Assembly (NCBI RefSeq): GCF_037892605.1
Contig: NZ_JBBKTU010000001.1
Span: 2,232,001-2,296,000, forward strand
Source: Lacibacter sp. H407
Lineage (GTDB): Bacteria; Bacteroidota; Bacteroidia; Chitinophagales; Chitinophagaceae
Direction of reading: 5' to 3'
DNA length: 64,000 nt
A program made the translations under genes and the position numbers. This document shows positions 52,956 through 61,296 of the stretch, in pieces (the stretch's first letter is position 1; every line of letters begins with the position of its first letter). Under the pieces are notes generated by a model. The model ran no database searches. It saw nothing but the letters and a program-made list of their open reading frames with translations, and was not told where the DNA came from.

Positions 52956-53588
52956 TTATTGTTTAAGAAAACGCAGTTGTTGCTGATGACCTTTGCTGTT
53001 GCTCGCCTGTAAAATGTATTGACCGGCCGGCAAGCTTTGAAGATTCAGTTGCACTTGGTTGCTTCCTGCCTGTAATTGTTCCTGACGAACTGAATGGCGT
53101 TTGCCGCTGATGTCGGTAATAGTAAGCTGCAATCGATCTGTTTCTGCTGATGAAATACTGAGCACGGCATTTGATTGCACCAGTGATGGTAACAATGCAT
53201 TTAATGCAAACCCTTTGCTTCCGTTGAGCACGGCAACAATAAATGAGTTGACAGATGTATTGGCGGGTGTAGTAAGTTTAATGCGGTAATAGTTTGTTCC
53301 TTCACGGCGTTGCAGATCGGTATAATCAAACGGTTCAGCACAGCGGATCTGGTCGGCAGTAAAACTATGGAGGACAGTAAAATTTTGATTGTCGCTCGAA
53401 TGTTGTACTTCAAATGCAGCAAAATCGGATGTGCATGGTGCCAGCCAACGCAACACATTGAACTGACTTATTTTTTGCGCCTGAAAAAATTTCAGTTCAA
53501 TCGGAAATACGAGATACGGATCATTTACCTGCGCAAAACCAGTTACAGCTGTAAAGAAAAATACGATGGCGGTGATGAATGTTTTCAT
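52956..53588 (-). CDS. Small secreted protein with type IX sorting domain
   Basis: A 210-residue protein: signal peptide MKTFITAIVFFFTAVTGFAQ, a beta-rich part (residues 25-120, with FNVLRWLAPCTSDFAAFEVQ, a fibronectin-type-like sandwich) and a C-terminal type A sorting region with LQLTITDISGKR and LPAGQYILQASNSKGH. It would be an exceptionally small type IX cargo. The start is ATG 53588 at the signal peptide. It is the nearest gene upstream of the TonB receptor's end, but leftward in the same direction after it. Confidence 0.75.
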   Translation of the reverse strand: MKTFITAIVFFFTAVTGFAQVNDPYLVFPIELKFFQAQKISQFNVLRWLAPCTSDFAAFEVQHSSDNQNFTVLHSFTADQIRCAEPFDYTDLQRREGTNYYRIKLTTPANTSVNSFIVAVLNGSKGFALNALLPSLVQSNAVLSISSAETDRLQLTITDISGKRHSVRQEQLQAGSNQVQLNLQSLPAGQYILQASNSKGHQQQLRFLKQ

Positions 53589-53766
53589 ACTCCTGAATTT
53601 ACGATATAAAGATAGGTTGGGATTGGGTGGAATCAAAGTCGGTGGGGTGACAAAAGCAATTTTTCATCCACCCCTTTCAGCAGCACTTTTGTTTAACATT
53701 TTAACACATCTCCCTAAAGTGTATAAACATTCTGCAGCTCGGCAAACTATCAACTACAGGCTGCTT

Positions 53767-56250
53767 CTACCACCTCGCCACAATCTTGAAATTGATCAGT
53801 CTCGGTGTTAAACGATTCGGAATTGAAAAAATCGTGTTGCTGAAATCTTTGATGAGCAAATAGGAAATGGTATTGGGTCGATCGATCACATTAAAAATTT
53901 CTAAGCTGGCCCAGACATTATTGAACTCACGAAAAGGATTGCGGCTGCGGCGTTTGCTTTTTTCACCATCAAGCAACAAGGCACTGAAACCAAAATCGAC
54001 ACGGATGTATGGATCGATGGTCAATGCATTTCTGTACTTCGCACTGTTGGGAATATTGTAAGGAAGATTGGTGCCATATAAAAAGTTCATGGAGAATTTA
54101 AAGTTCTTATTGGTTGAAAGATAATCCTGGTAGAACATACCGAATGTAAGGAAGCGATCGGTTGGTCGTCTGATCCAGCCACCTTGCACCAAGGTACTAT
54201 CGATGGGTTGGTTCAACGAATCCAATGCATAATTATACCACTGATCGTTATCTAAATTTTCACGTGTGCGCATCAAGCCAATACTTACCCAGCTTTCAGC
54301 ATCTTTCACCAACTCACCAAACAAACGGGCTTCAATACCTGTTGCATAAGCTTTGGCACTGTTGCTGCCGAAATAGCGGATGCGAACATTATCTACATCA
54401 TACGGCACAATATCATACATGTGTTTGTAATACGCTTCGGCCTGCAGTTTAAATGGTCGATTGCCCCAGCCTTTGAAATTATAATCAAAGCCTGCTACCA
54501 CCTGCCAACTTTTTTGCGCTTTTACTGATTCGTTTACAGTACCATCATACCGACGCAGTTCACGGTAGAAGGGTGGTTGATGATAGGCACCTGCTGCTGC
54601 ACGAAATACAATATCTTTTTTACCGAGTGGCTGCATCGCAAACTGCACTCTTGGTTGAATCAATACCTCGTTGTTGAGTGTGTTATAATTGTAACGTACA
54701 CCGATCTGCAGCGTCATGTTCAATGAATCGTTCAGAATAATGTTATCCTGCACATAACCTGTTGTGCGGAAGAAAACAAGATCTGATTTTGATTTGATGA
54801 CTTTTGTTAACTGCAGTTGATTGGGATCAAACGGTAAGGTATAACCGGCGCTATCCGTCAGTTCCCATTCATTCAACTTATCGTTGATGCTTTGGCGTTC
54901 GAGACTATGGCCCCACTGAATAAAATGGTTTCCTTTTTCCAAACTGCCTTTGTGCGTGGCGTTTTGAATTTGAATGTTGAGTTGGTTGCGTGCAAAATTC
55001 TGGAACACTCCGGCACCCAACGGATTTACAATTAAACCAAAACTTGAACGGCTGCGATCAAAATCACGTTCACCAAATAAATACGCACCTTGTATATCGA
55101 ACGATTCTTCTTCGTTATTACTGAAATGACTCAGCATCCATTTCAACTTCAAATTTTTATGCGGCTGAAAAGTAGTTGCAATGCCGGCCATTGCTGTGCT
55201 GTAACGATCACGTTCACCACCTGCAAAATAAATATCCAAACCAAGATTGGCAGTGAAGAATGGTGAGAACACAGATGCTGTCTGGCTGCTGAATTTAGGA
55301 TTTAATTTGAATTGTGTACGGGAATAATTACCCATTGCTTCAAACATCCATTTGATATTTGGTTGCCAGGTAACATAGCCCTGCAGGTCGTTACTGGAAG
55401 GAACATAATTCCCTTTTGTTTGCTGACTGCTTAATAAATTTTGATTGCTTCTGTTACGTGCACCAACAGTAAAACTTACTTTTTCATCTTTGGAGCCACC
55501 TTCAAAATGCAATCCCTGTTCGAGTAAAGAAACATACGCTGAGCCGCCGAATTTCTTTGCACGTTTGTATTGAATATCCAGCACACTACTCATCTTATCA
55601 CCATAGCGTGACTGAAAGCCTCCGTTGTAAAATGTAAGACTGCGAACCATTTCAGGATTGATAAAACTCAACCCTTCCTGTTGCCCTTGTCGAACGAGAT
55701 AAGGACGGAACACTTCAAAATCGTTTACGTAAATAAGATTCTCATCATAATTGCCCCCACGTACAGAATATTGTGAAGTGAGTTCGTTATTGCTGCCCAC
55801 AAATATTTTTAATAATCCTTCCACACCGCCAACAGCCGATGGAAGTAGCAATGCATTTTTCGGATTGATGCGGATGGCCGATGCTTCGGATCGTATGCGG
55901 TTGTCGGTTACCGTTACTTCCTGCAATTCTTTGCTGCCCCGTTCGAGCCGCATCACCATTCGTTCTTCTTCATCATCATTTAAAAAGAAATTCCGTTGTT
56001 CTGAACGGTAGGAGGTGTATGAAAAAATTAATGCAACGGCTTTGCCCGATGGAACTTTAATGCTGAAATAACCGGAATCGTTTGTGGTAACGCCTGCACT
56101 GCGGCCAAGAATAACAACCGATACATTACTGAGCGGATTTTCATTTTCATCGAGCACCTTACCGGTTACGGTAGCTGATTTCTTTTGGGCAAAAGAAACA
56201 ACAGATGCCAGCAGCATTACAAGGAGGAAGCAGGTTTTGGTTGCCTTCAT
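53767..56250 (-). CDS. TonB-dependent receptor with carboxypeptidase-like plug extension
   Basis: An 827-residue outer-membrane receptor: signal peptide, then a CarboxypepD_reg-like domain (TVTGKVLDENENPLSNVSVV, residues 25-105), plug domain with GVEGLLKIFVGSNNELTSQYSVRGG and NYDENLIYVNDFEV, and a 22-strand barrel to a final aromatic-rich strand (VARW). The architecture is common in Bacteroidota for uptake of oligosaccharides or siderophores; no SusD or extracytoplasmic sigma pair is adjacent, so it is not a canonical polysaccharide locus receptor. Ligand unknown. Confidence 0.93.
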   Translation of the reverse strand: MKATKTCFLLVMLLASVVSFAQKKSATVTGKVLDENENPLSNVSVVILGRSAGVTTNDSGYFSIKVPSGKAVALIFSYTSYRSEQRNFFLNDDEEERMVMRLERGSKELQEVTVTDNRIRSEASAIRINPKNALLLPSAVGGVEGLLKIFVGSNNELTSQYSVRGGNYDENLIYVNDFEVFRPYLVRQGQQEGLSFINPEMVRSLTFYNGGFQSRYGDKMSSVLDIQYKRAKKFGGSAYVSLLEQGLHFEGGSKDEKVSFTVGARNRSNQNLLSSQQTKGNYVPSSNDLQGYVTWQPNIKWMFEAMGNYSRTQFKLNPKFSSQTASVFSPFFTANLGLDIYFAGGERDRYSTAMAGIATTFQPHKNLKLKWMLSHFSNNEEESFDIQGAYLFGERDFDRSRSSFGLIVNPLGAGVFQNFARNQLNIQIQNATHKGSLEKGNHFIQWGHSLERQSINDKLNEWELTDSAGYTLPFDPNQLQLTKVIKSKSDLVFFRTTGYVQDNIILNDSLNMTLQIGVRYNYNTLNNEVLIQPRVQFAMQPLGKKDIVFRAAAGAYHQPPFYRELRRYDGTVNESVKAQKSWQVVAGFDYNFKGWGNRPFKLQAEAYYKHMYDIVPYDVDNVRIRYFGSNSAKAYATGIEARLFGELVKDAESWVSIGLMRTRENLDNDQWYNYALDSLNQPIDSTLVQGGWIRRPTDRFLTFGMFYQDYLSTNKNFKFSMNFLYGTNLPYNIPNSAKYRNALTIDPYIRVDFGFSALLLDGEKSKRRSRNPFREFNNVWASLEIFNVIDRPNTISYLLIKDFSNTIFSIPNRLTPRLINFKIVARW

Positions 56251-56296
56251 GGTAGATAAAACTAAGCCTTTCTGTTAAAACGAAAAGCGGTACAAG

Positions 56297-56749
56297 TTAT
56301 TTTTTCAGGTAAAGATTATCGAAAGAAAGATTTGTTTCCACTCCATTTACCTTACAGGACACAATGCCATTTCTGCAATATGGCTTTTTCATTGACTTGC
56401 GGCCTTCCTGTTGCGGTTCAAGAACTTCTGTTATTTGGTATTGGCTGCCGGTAGCTGGAATCAAAATCCGGTAGTCGAAATCAGACCTGAGATTTGCAAC
56501 ACTTGACGAAGATGTCCATTGCAATGTATCGTTACTAAGCCTGTAGCTTATTACAGAAGCATCAAGGATCATAGAGTCAATCAAGTTACTAAAGCTGCTT
56601 CCTTTCGAATATCTCTTTACAGTGTAGGTGCTTGCTTCCTGCTCAGTATAGGAGATGAAATTAATGATGAAGCCGTCAGATTTTCCGCAAGGATACGTAC
56701 AACTGCTAAGCAGAAAAAGGAGAATAATAGTATAGGCGAGTTGTTTCAT
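56297..56749 (-). CDS. Hypothetical lipoprotein
   Basis: A 150-residue protein with lipoprotein signal MKQLAYTIILLFLLSSC and beta-rich mature region (IINFISYTEQEASTYTVKRY, DFDYRILIPATGSQYQITEV), ending in a basic segment. It has four Cys in the mature part (CTYPC near the start, then CRNG and SCKV). No recognised family. The start at 56749 opens the lipobox; the longer frame is not signal-like. Co-directional with the TonB receptor, 46 bases from its start. Confidence 0.6.
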   Translation of the reverse strand: MKQLAYTIILLFLLSSCTYPCGKSDGFIINFISYTEQEASTYTVKRYSKGSSFSNLIDSMILDASVISYRLSNDTLQWTSSSSVANLRSDFDYRILIPATGSQYQITEVLEPQQEGRKSMKKPYCRNGIVSCKVNGVETNLSFDNLYLKK

Positions 56750-56790
56750 ATTTGATTGACTAAAATATATTGGAAAGCGCTGCATAAATG

Positions 56791-56819
56791 TGAAACCACC
56801 CAATGGCAGAGTGGTTTCA
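56791..56819 (-). terminator. Possible terminator of rpe
   Basis: Arms TGAAACCAC/GTGGTTTCA (56791-56799 and 56811-56819) in the gap after rpe. The T tract on the minus strand is poor, so termination may be weak. Confidence 0.45.
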
Positions 56820-56858
56820 TTCAGACTTTTCTGAATTGCCCGCTTTTTGACTTCCGAA

Positions 56859-57506
56859 TTATATCTTCTTCAACAATGAGATCATCTCCGTTGGGTTGGG
56901 TGCTTTGAACACGGTGTTTCCTGCCACCAACACCGTTGCGCCGGCATCCACAATACTTTGTGCATTTGCAAGCGTAACACCGCCATCAATTTCAATCTCT
57001 ACGTTCAATCCTTTTTCATCGATCATGTTACGGAGTTCTTTGATCTTGTTGAGCGTTTGCGGAATAAATGCCTGTCCGCCAAAACCGGGATTCACACTCA
57101 TCAAACAAACCATATCAATATCGGCCAATACATCTTTCAACAATGAAACAGGTGTATGCGGATTCAATGCAATCCCTGCTTTCATACCCAGCCCTTTGAT
57201 CTGTTGAATATTGCGGTGCAAATGGGTGCATGCTTCGTAATGCACCGTGAGAATATCGGCACCGGCTTTTTGAAATGCTTCAGCATATTTCTCCGGCTCT
57301 TCGATCATCAAATGCACATCACACACTTTGGTGGTGGCTTTGCGAAAGAACTCGATGATCATGGGCCCAAAGCTGATATTGGGTACAAAGCGGCCATCCA
57401 TTACATCGAGGTGATACCAATCCGCTTCACTCGCATTGAGCATATCACAATCGGCCTGTAGATGAATATAGTTGGCACTTAATAAAGAAGGGGCTACAAT
57501 CGGCAT
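56859..57506 (-). CDS. rpe: Ribulose-phosphate 3-epimerase
   Basis: Interconverts ribulose-5-phosphate and xylulose-5-phosphate in the pentose phosphate route. The 215-residue TIM barrel has IVAPSLLSANYIHL near the start, HLDVMDGRFVPNISFGP with the metal His and catalytic Asp, CDVHLMIEEP, MSVNPGFGGQ and the second catalytic Asp in EIEIDGGV. Length is typical. It lies alone; a degenerate TAG-rich tract lies upstream. Confidence 0.95.
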   Translation of the reverse strand: MPIVAPSLLSANYIHLQADCDMLNASEADWYHLDVMDGRFVPNISFGPMIIEFFRKATTKVCDVHLMIEEPEKYAEAFQKAGADILTVHYEACTHLHRNIQQIKGLGMKAGIALNPHTPVSLLKDVLADIDMVCLMSVNPGFGGQAFIPQTLNKIKELRNMIDEKGLNVEIEIDGGVTLANAQSIVDAGATVLVAGNTVFKAPNPTEMISLLKKI

Positions 57507-57580
57507 AAAAAATTCAAAGTTTGTAGTTGATAGTTTATAGTTAGTTGTATTCTACTCATTGCTCATCATTCATCACTCAT
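57507..57580. repeat. Degenerate short-period intergenic tract
   Basis: The gap before rpe holds GTAGTTGATAGTTTATAGTT and then CATCATTCATCACTCATCAT, imperfect 7-8 base reiterations of TAGTT and CATCA, noncoding. Confidence 0.5.
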
Positions 57581-58404
57581 CATTTTACGACTCCCAATCT
57601 CTTCAACGCATCTTTCGCTTCAGTAATACTTTGATCGAGTGCGAGGGAACGTTTATAGTTATCAATGGCTTCAGTTTTGCGGTTGAGTTTTTCTTCCGTT
57701 TTTGCCATCCAGAAATAACCATCGGCAAATTTGTTACTTACATTGGTACTTTGTGTAAAAACTTTGTGGGCCTCATCAAATTTTTTCTGATCGTAATAGA
57801 TCAATCCTTTTTCAATGTATGCATCGAGGTAAGTATAATCTTCCCGGATGATCTGGTTGTAAACAGCCATTGCTTTTGATGACTCTTTTACTTTCGTATG
57901 GTAAGCTGCTTTTATAAAAAGAATATCGCTTCGGAATTGAACGGCAGCTGCATCTTTCAACAACGCATCACACAAAACCAGTGCTTTTTGATTACCGGTT
58001 TCGGCGTACAGAGATGCCAGCCGCAACTCAGCCTGGGTAAACAAACCTGCTGCCCCAATAGATTGCTCATAGGTTGCTATTGCATTGGATGTATCGCCTT
58101 TGCGCTCCAGTGCATCAGCTTTCATAAATAAGTAGGCCGGGTTGTTGGGTTGTTTTTGCAGAAGTTGTTCAATTTGCAGCAATGCGTTATCGTACTCATC
58201 ATTTTGTACAAGCTGTTCCACAAATTCTTCACGAATACTATCCACCTGTGGTTCCTGTTGCAGTTTGTTTTCCAGTTCCTGTAGTTTAGTATCGGTGGTG
58301 GTTGCGGAAGTTGGTTCCTGTGCCTTGGATTTGGGGGAATCGTTGGTACAGGCAAATAAACTGAGGGTCACAAATCCGGTGAGCAAAGCGGCTTTCAACT
58401 GCAT
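57580..58404 (-). CDS. Tetratricopeptide-repeat lipoprotein
   Basis: A 274-residue protein with lipoprotein signal MQLKAALLTGFVTLSLFAC, a low-complexity linker of Asn/Ser/Thr/Gln (residues 20-45) and five to six tetratricopeptide repeats, e.g. DNALLQIEQLLQKQPNNPAY, DTSNAIATYEQSIGAAGLFT and KTEAIDNYKRSLALDQSIT. It is likely anchored in the periplasm and acts as a scaffold; some TPR lipoproteins assist outer-membrane protein or type IX secretion. No specific partner is shown. Confidence 0.85.
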   Translation of the reverse strand: MQLKAALLTGFVTLSLFACTNDSPKSKAQEPTSATTTDTKLQELENKLQQEPQVDSIREEFVEQLVQNDEYDNALLQIEQLLQKQPNNPAYLFMKADALERKGDTSNAIATYEQSIGAAGLFTQAELRLASLYAETGNQKALVLCDALLKDAAAVQFRSDILFIKAAYHTKVKESSKAMAVYNQIIREDYTYLDAYIEKGLIYYDQKKFDEAHKVFTQSTNVSNKFADGYFWMAKTEEKLNRKTEAIDNYKRSLALDQSITEAKDALKRLGVVK

Positions 58405-58474
58405 GGCGCAAAGCTAAATTATTTTAGGCTGCTGGTTCTTACATTTTCCTGACATTTGCGGGCATTTCAAAAAC

Positions 58475-58482
58475 TACATTTG
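58475..58482 (+). promoter_or_regulatory. Promoter -7 box of the TolB-like gene
   Basis: TACATTTG (TAnnTTTG) with a TTG at 58456-58458, spacer 16 bases, lies 15 bases before the ATG at 58498. Confidence 0.6.
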
Positions 58483-58497
58483 CTCAAAATCTGTAAT

Positions 58498-59607
58498 ATG
58501 CACAAGTCCGCTCTGTTGTTTGCCTTACCTTTTGCCTTGGTTGTAATGTTGTCGTTTAAAAATGGGAGTAAAGGAGTTGCTGAAAAAACAGCAACAACCA
58601 ATGACACAATTCTTTACCCCGACGAAAAGCATTTTAAAAATATTCAGCAGCTCACATTTGGCGGCGATAATGCTGAAGCTTATTTCAGTTTTGATGGCAA
58701 ATGGCTCATCTTCCAAAAGACCTATGCAAAAGAGGGTATATCCTGCGACCAGATGTATATCGCAAAAGTTCCAACAAAAGCTGGTGAAAAGTTTACTCCT
58801 AAACTGGTAAGCACTGGCAAAGGACGCACAACCTGTGGGGCTTTTATGAAAGATGGTAAACACATTATTTATGCATCTACACATTTAGGTAGTGGCGATT
58901 GTCCTCCCATTCCTGACCGCAGTAAATATGGCAACAAATACATCTGGCCTTTGTACGACAGCTACGATATTTTTATCGCCGATCTGAATGGAAAAATTGT
59001 AAAGCAACTCACCAACAGCAAAGGTTATGATGCTGAAGCAACACTTTCTCCCGATGGAAAGAAAATGTTATACACGAGTACGAAAGATGGTGATATTGAT
59101 ATGTATGTGATGGACTTGAAAACAGGGAAAGAAATTAAAGTGACCAACCTGTTGGGTTATGATGGTGGTGGCTGGTTTAGTCCTGATGGTAAAAAACTTA
59201 TCTGGCGTGCAAGTCGTCCAAAAACAGAAGCAGAGATCAAAGAATACAAAGAGTTGTTGGCACAGGGATTAGTTGCTCCTACGAATATGGAAGTGTGGGT
59301 AGCAAATGCGGATGGCACAAATGCCAAACAGGTTTCTTCTTTTGGACAAGCGAACTGGGCACCGGCCTACATGCCCGATAACAAGCGCATCATCTTCGCC
59401 AGCAATCATGAATACAAACGTGGCTTTCCGTTCAATTTATATACAATGAATGAAGACGGTAGCAATCTCACCAAGATCAGCAGAGATAAAGGGTTTGATG
59501 CATTTCCGATGTTTAGCCCCGATGGAAAGAAGATCGTTTTCTGCAGCAACCGCAACAACGGTGGTACAAGAGATACCAATATTTTTATTGCTGATTGGGA
59601 GGAATGA
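58498..59607 (+). CDS. Secreted TolB-like (PD40) beta-propeller protein
   Basis: A 369-residue protein with signal peptide MHKSALLFALPFALVVMLSF and about six PD40/WD40-like propeller blades, recognised by repeated SPDGKK turns: AEAYFSFDGKWLIFQK, EATLSPDGKKMLYTST, GWFSPDGKKLIWRAS and FPMFSPDGKKIVFCS. Such propellers bind periplasmic partners or glycans; there is no peptidase domain attached, unlike DPP-type proteins. The start is ATG 58498, behind the promoter box. Confidence 0.85.
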   Translation: MHKSALLFALPFALVVMLSFKNGSKGVAEKTATTNDTILYPDEKHFKNIQQLTFGGDNAEAYFSFDGKWLIFQKTYAKEGISCDQMYIAKVPTKAGEKFTPKLVSTGKGRTTCGAFMKDGKHIIYASTHLGSGDCPPIPDRSKYGNKYIWPLYDSYDIFIADLNGKIVKQLTNSKGYDAEATLSPDGKKMLYTSTKDGDIDMYVMDLKTGKEIKVTNLLGYDGGGWFSPDGKKLIWRASRPKTEAEIKEYKELLAQGLVAPTNMEVWVANADGTNAKQVSSFGQANWAPAYMPDNKRIIFASNHEYKRGFPFNLYTMNEDGSNLTKISRDKGFDAFPMFSPDGKKIVFCSNRNNGGTRDTNIFIADWEE

Positions 59608-59665
59608 TGAGTAATGAATGATGAGTAATCAGTCCTGAGCGAACCCGTATCAAGCGGGAGTCGAG
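59608..59665. repeat. Degenerate tract with extragenic palindromic piece
   Basis: ATGAGTAATGAATGATGAGT is an imperfect 7-8 base reiteration after the TolB-like gene, followed by CCTGAGCGAA (59634-59643), the reverse complement of the TTCGCTCAGG at 7273-7282, and a small CCCG/CGGG hairpin. Confidence 0.45.
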
Positions 59666-59706
59666 ATTGACGCTTCTATTTATCGTTTTGTAGATATCTG
59701 CTTCGC

Positions 59707-60102
59707 TTACCGTTCAATCTTTTCTTTTGGAGCAGGCCGCTGCTTGTATTGATATATCTTAAACGGAGTTTTTTGAATGAGGGAATCAACCTTTTGCGTT
59801 GACCCGTTTCCGTAATTTTTCTTTGGATAATAAGGATTCGGCATAACCGTACTGAGTGGATTTGTTCGTCCACTCACCGGCATGTTCGATGTAAATGAAC
59901 TATCGGGTACAAACACGGGCATATTATCCTGCGGCAATGCATAAATGGTTCCGTTGTTTGTTTTGCCGATGATCCTGTTGGGAAAAAGTAATTGTTGTAG
60001 AAGAATTGGCTTGCTTGAATCGCTTACAAAAAGTTTATCGGATTGTGCAAACACTGATTGTGCTGTGCAAAAAGTTACAAGTGTGATCAGAAGTTTCTTC
60101 AT
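59707..60102 (-). CDS. Hypothetical secreted protein
   Basis: A 131-residue protein with signal peptide MKKLLITLVTFCTAQSVFAQ, then an extended, Pro- and Asn-rich segment (NRIIGKTNNGTIYALPQDNM, VFVPDSSFTSNMPVSGRTNP) and a basic C terminus (KQRPAPKEKIER). No recognised domain. It could be a small periplasmic or cell-surface protein. No partner nearby on the same strand. Confidence 0.6.
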   Translation of the reverse strand: MKKLLITLVTFCTAQSVFAQSDKLFVSDSSKPILLQQLLFPNRIIGKTNNGTIYALPQDNMPVFVPDSSFTSNMPVSGRTNPLSTVMPNPYYPKKNYGNGSTQKVDSLIQKTPFKIYQYKQRPAPKEKIER

Positions 60103-60228
60103 AGCTGCTAATTAAGACATTTCAAGATAGTTATTTTTCTGTAAAAACAGTTTTGCAAAGTCCTTTTCTGCGCCTTACTTTGTAAAGGAATCGTTATAAT
60201 TTCTTCATCTTCAAATTTTCAAATTACC

Positions 60229-60669
60229 ATGTATACCGGATTGCTTCATCTGCACAATGTGCTCCGCTGGGTTATTCTTATTTTATTACTCATTGCATTG
60301 TTTCAGGCTTTCACAAAAAAAGGCGGCTTGCAAAAGACCAGTTTATTTTTGCTGATTGCTGCACACATTACGTTGTTGCTCGGATTGTTTCAATATTTCA
60401 ACAATGAAGCAGTAGGCTTTCACATGATCGAACGACTTGGTGGTTTCGGAAATGTAATGAAAGACAGTTTCGCCCGTTTCTGGGTTGTTGAACATATTTC
60501 GGCAATGATCCTTGCTATTGTAATGATCACTGTAGCAAGAGGTAAAGTAAAGAAACAAAACTTTGGCGCTGCATCGTGGTTGTATGTAATTGCTCTCGTA
60601 TTGATTATTGCGGCTGTGCCCTGGCCATTCCGTGAAGGAATTGCAAGGCCGTGGTTTCCCGGTATGTAA
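60229..60669 (+). CDS. Four-helix membrane protein of the 'cytochrome b'-like small family
   Basis: A 146-residue protein with four hydrophobic helices (LHNVLRWVILILLLIALFQA, TSLFLLIAAHITLLLGLFQ, EHISAMILAIVMITVA, WLYVIALVLIIAAVPWPF). It is often annotated as cytochrome b-like in Bacteroidota; His residues in helices 1, 2 and 3 could bind heme, but that is not shown. Ends in a terminator that is shared with the convergent gene. Confidence 0.65.
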   Translation: MYTGLLHLHNVLRWVILILLLIALFQAFTKKGGLQKTSLFLLIAAHITLLLGLFQYFNNEAVGFHMIERLGGFGNVMKDSFARFWVVEHISAMILAIVMITVARGKVKKQNFGAASWLYVIALVLIIAAVPWPFREGIARPWFPGM

Positions 60670-60678
60670 CTCATAATA

Positions 60679-60704
60679 AAAAGGCCTCCGATAGGAGGCC
60701 TTTT
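60679..60704. terminator. Bidirectional terminator between convergent genes
   Basis: Eleven-base stem AAAAGGCCTCC/GGAGGCCTTTT (60679-60689 and 60694-60704) with a GATA loop; T and A runs at either side give both strands a U tail. Confidence 0.85.
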
Positions 60705-60708
60705 ATGT

Positions 60709-61134
60709 TTATTTCTTTTTGTCTTCCCGGTAAAATATTTTACTAACGATCTTCCAGCCTTCTTTAGTTTTGATCAGGCTCATCATGTCGTGAAAGTAAA
60801 AAGTAGGATACTCTATGGTTAGTTTGGCCGTAGCAGCATTTCCAAATACTTCTATCCGATCGATCTTCGTGGTGCGGTTTTGTTTTACACCTGTATTTCT
60901 TGTGCGTGCCATAAAATCCTTCAATGAAACATTCATCAAGGTATCGTTCCGCATATAACGCATTTGTCCGGCAGGGTCAAACGCTTTTGAAAACATCACA
61001 CTGTCGCCGTTGGTGCCACCAATCAAATAATAATTACAAACAGTTTCAATGTCTTTGATAGTTTGTGCATCAGCCTGCGCCTTTACATAACTATGAATAA
61101 AAAGGATGCCGATGATCAGGAGAATTGGTTTCAT
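60709..61134 (-). CDS. Periplasmic NTF2-like (lumazine-binding type) protein
   Basis: A 141-residue protein with signal peptide MKPILLIIGILFIHSYVKA and an NTF2-like cone: KDIETVCNYYLIGGTNGDSV, KAFDPAGQMRYMRNDTL, IEVFGNAATAKLTIEYP and EGWKIVSKIFYRED. It resembles the putative lumazine-binding family (PF12893). Role unknown. Stop lies next to the shared terminator. Confidence 0.8.
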   Translation of the reverse strand: MKPILLIIGILFIHSYVKAQADAQTIKDIETVCNYYLIGGTNGDSVMFSKAFDPAGQMRYMRNDTLMNVSLKDFMARTRNTGVKQNRTTKIDRIEVFGNAATAKLTIEYPTFYFHDMMSLIKTKEGWKIVSKIFYREDKKK

Positions 61135-61224
61135 AATTTTTTTGTTTGAAGAAAAATAAACAGATCAATTGTAATTACTTCGTTAAAAATCTGTGAATGG
61201 AAAGATGCTGTGTTGAACGATTGG

Positions 61225-61290
61225 CGAGACAAAGCATAAGGCACATAGCACAAGTGTGGTAGCAATTACAAACCACTAACTACAAACTTG
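61225..61290. repeat. Degenerate short-period intergenic tract
   Basis: CATAAGGCACATAGCACAAG and CAAACCACTAACTACAAAC, imperfect 7-10 base reiterations before the aminotransferase stop, like other tracts in the window. Confidence 0.4.
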
Positions 61291-61296
61291 AATTTA

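Noticed and set aside
58142-58417. Ser/Cys-rich plus-strand frame inside the TPR lipoprotein
   Set aside because: Shadow of a Gln/Ala-rich gene on the other strand.
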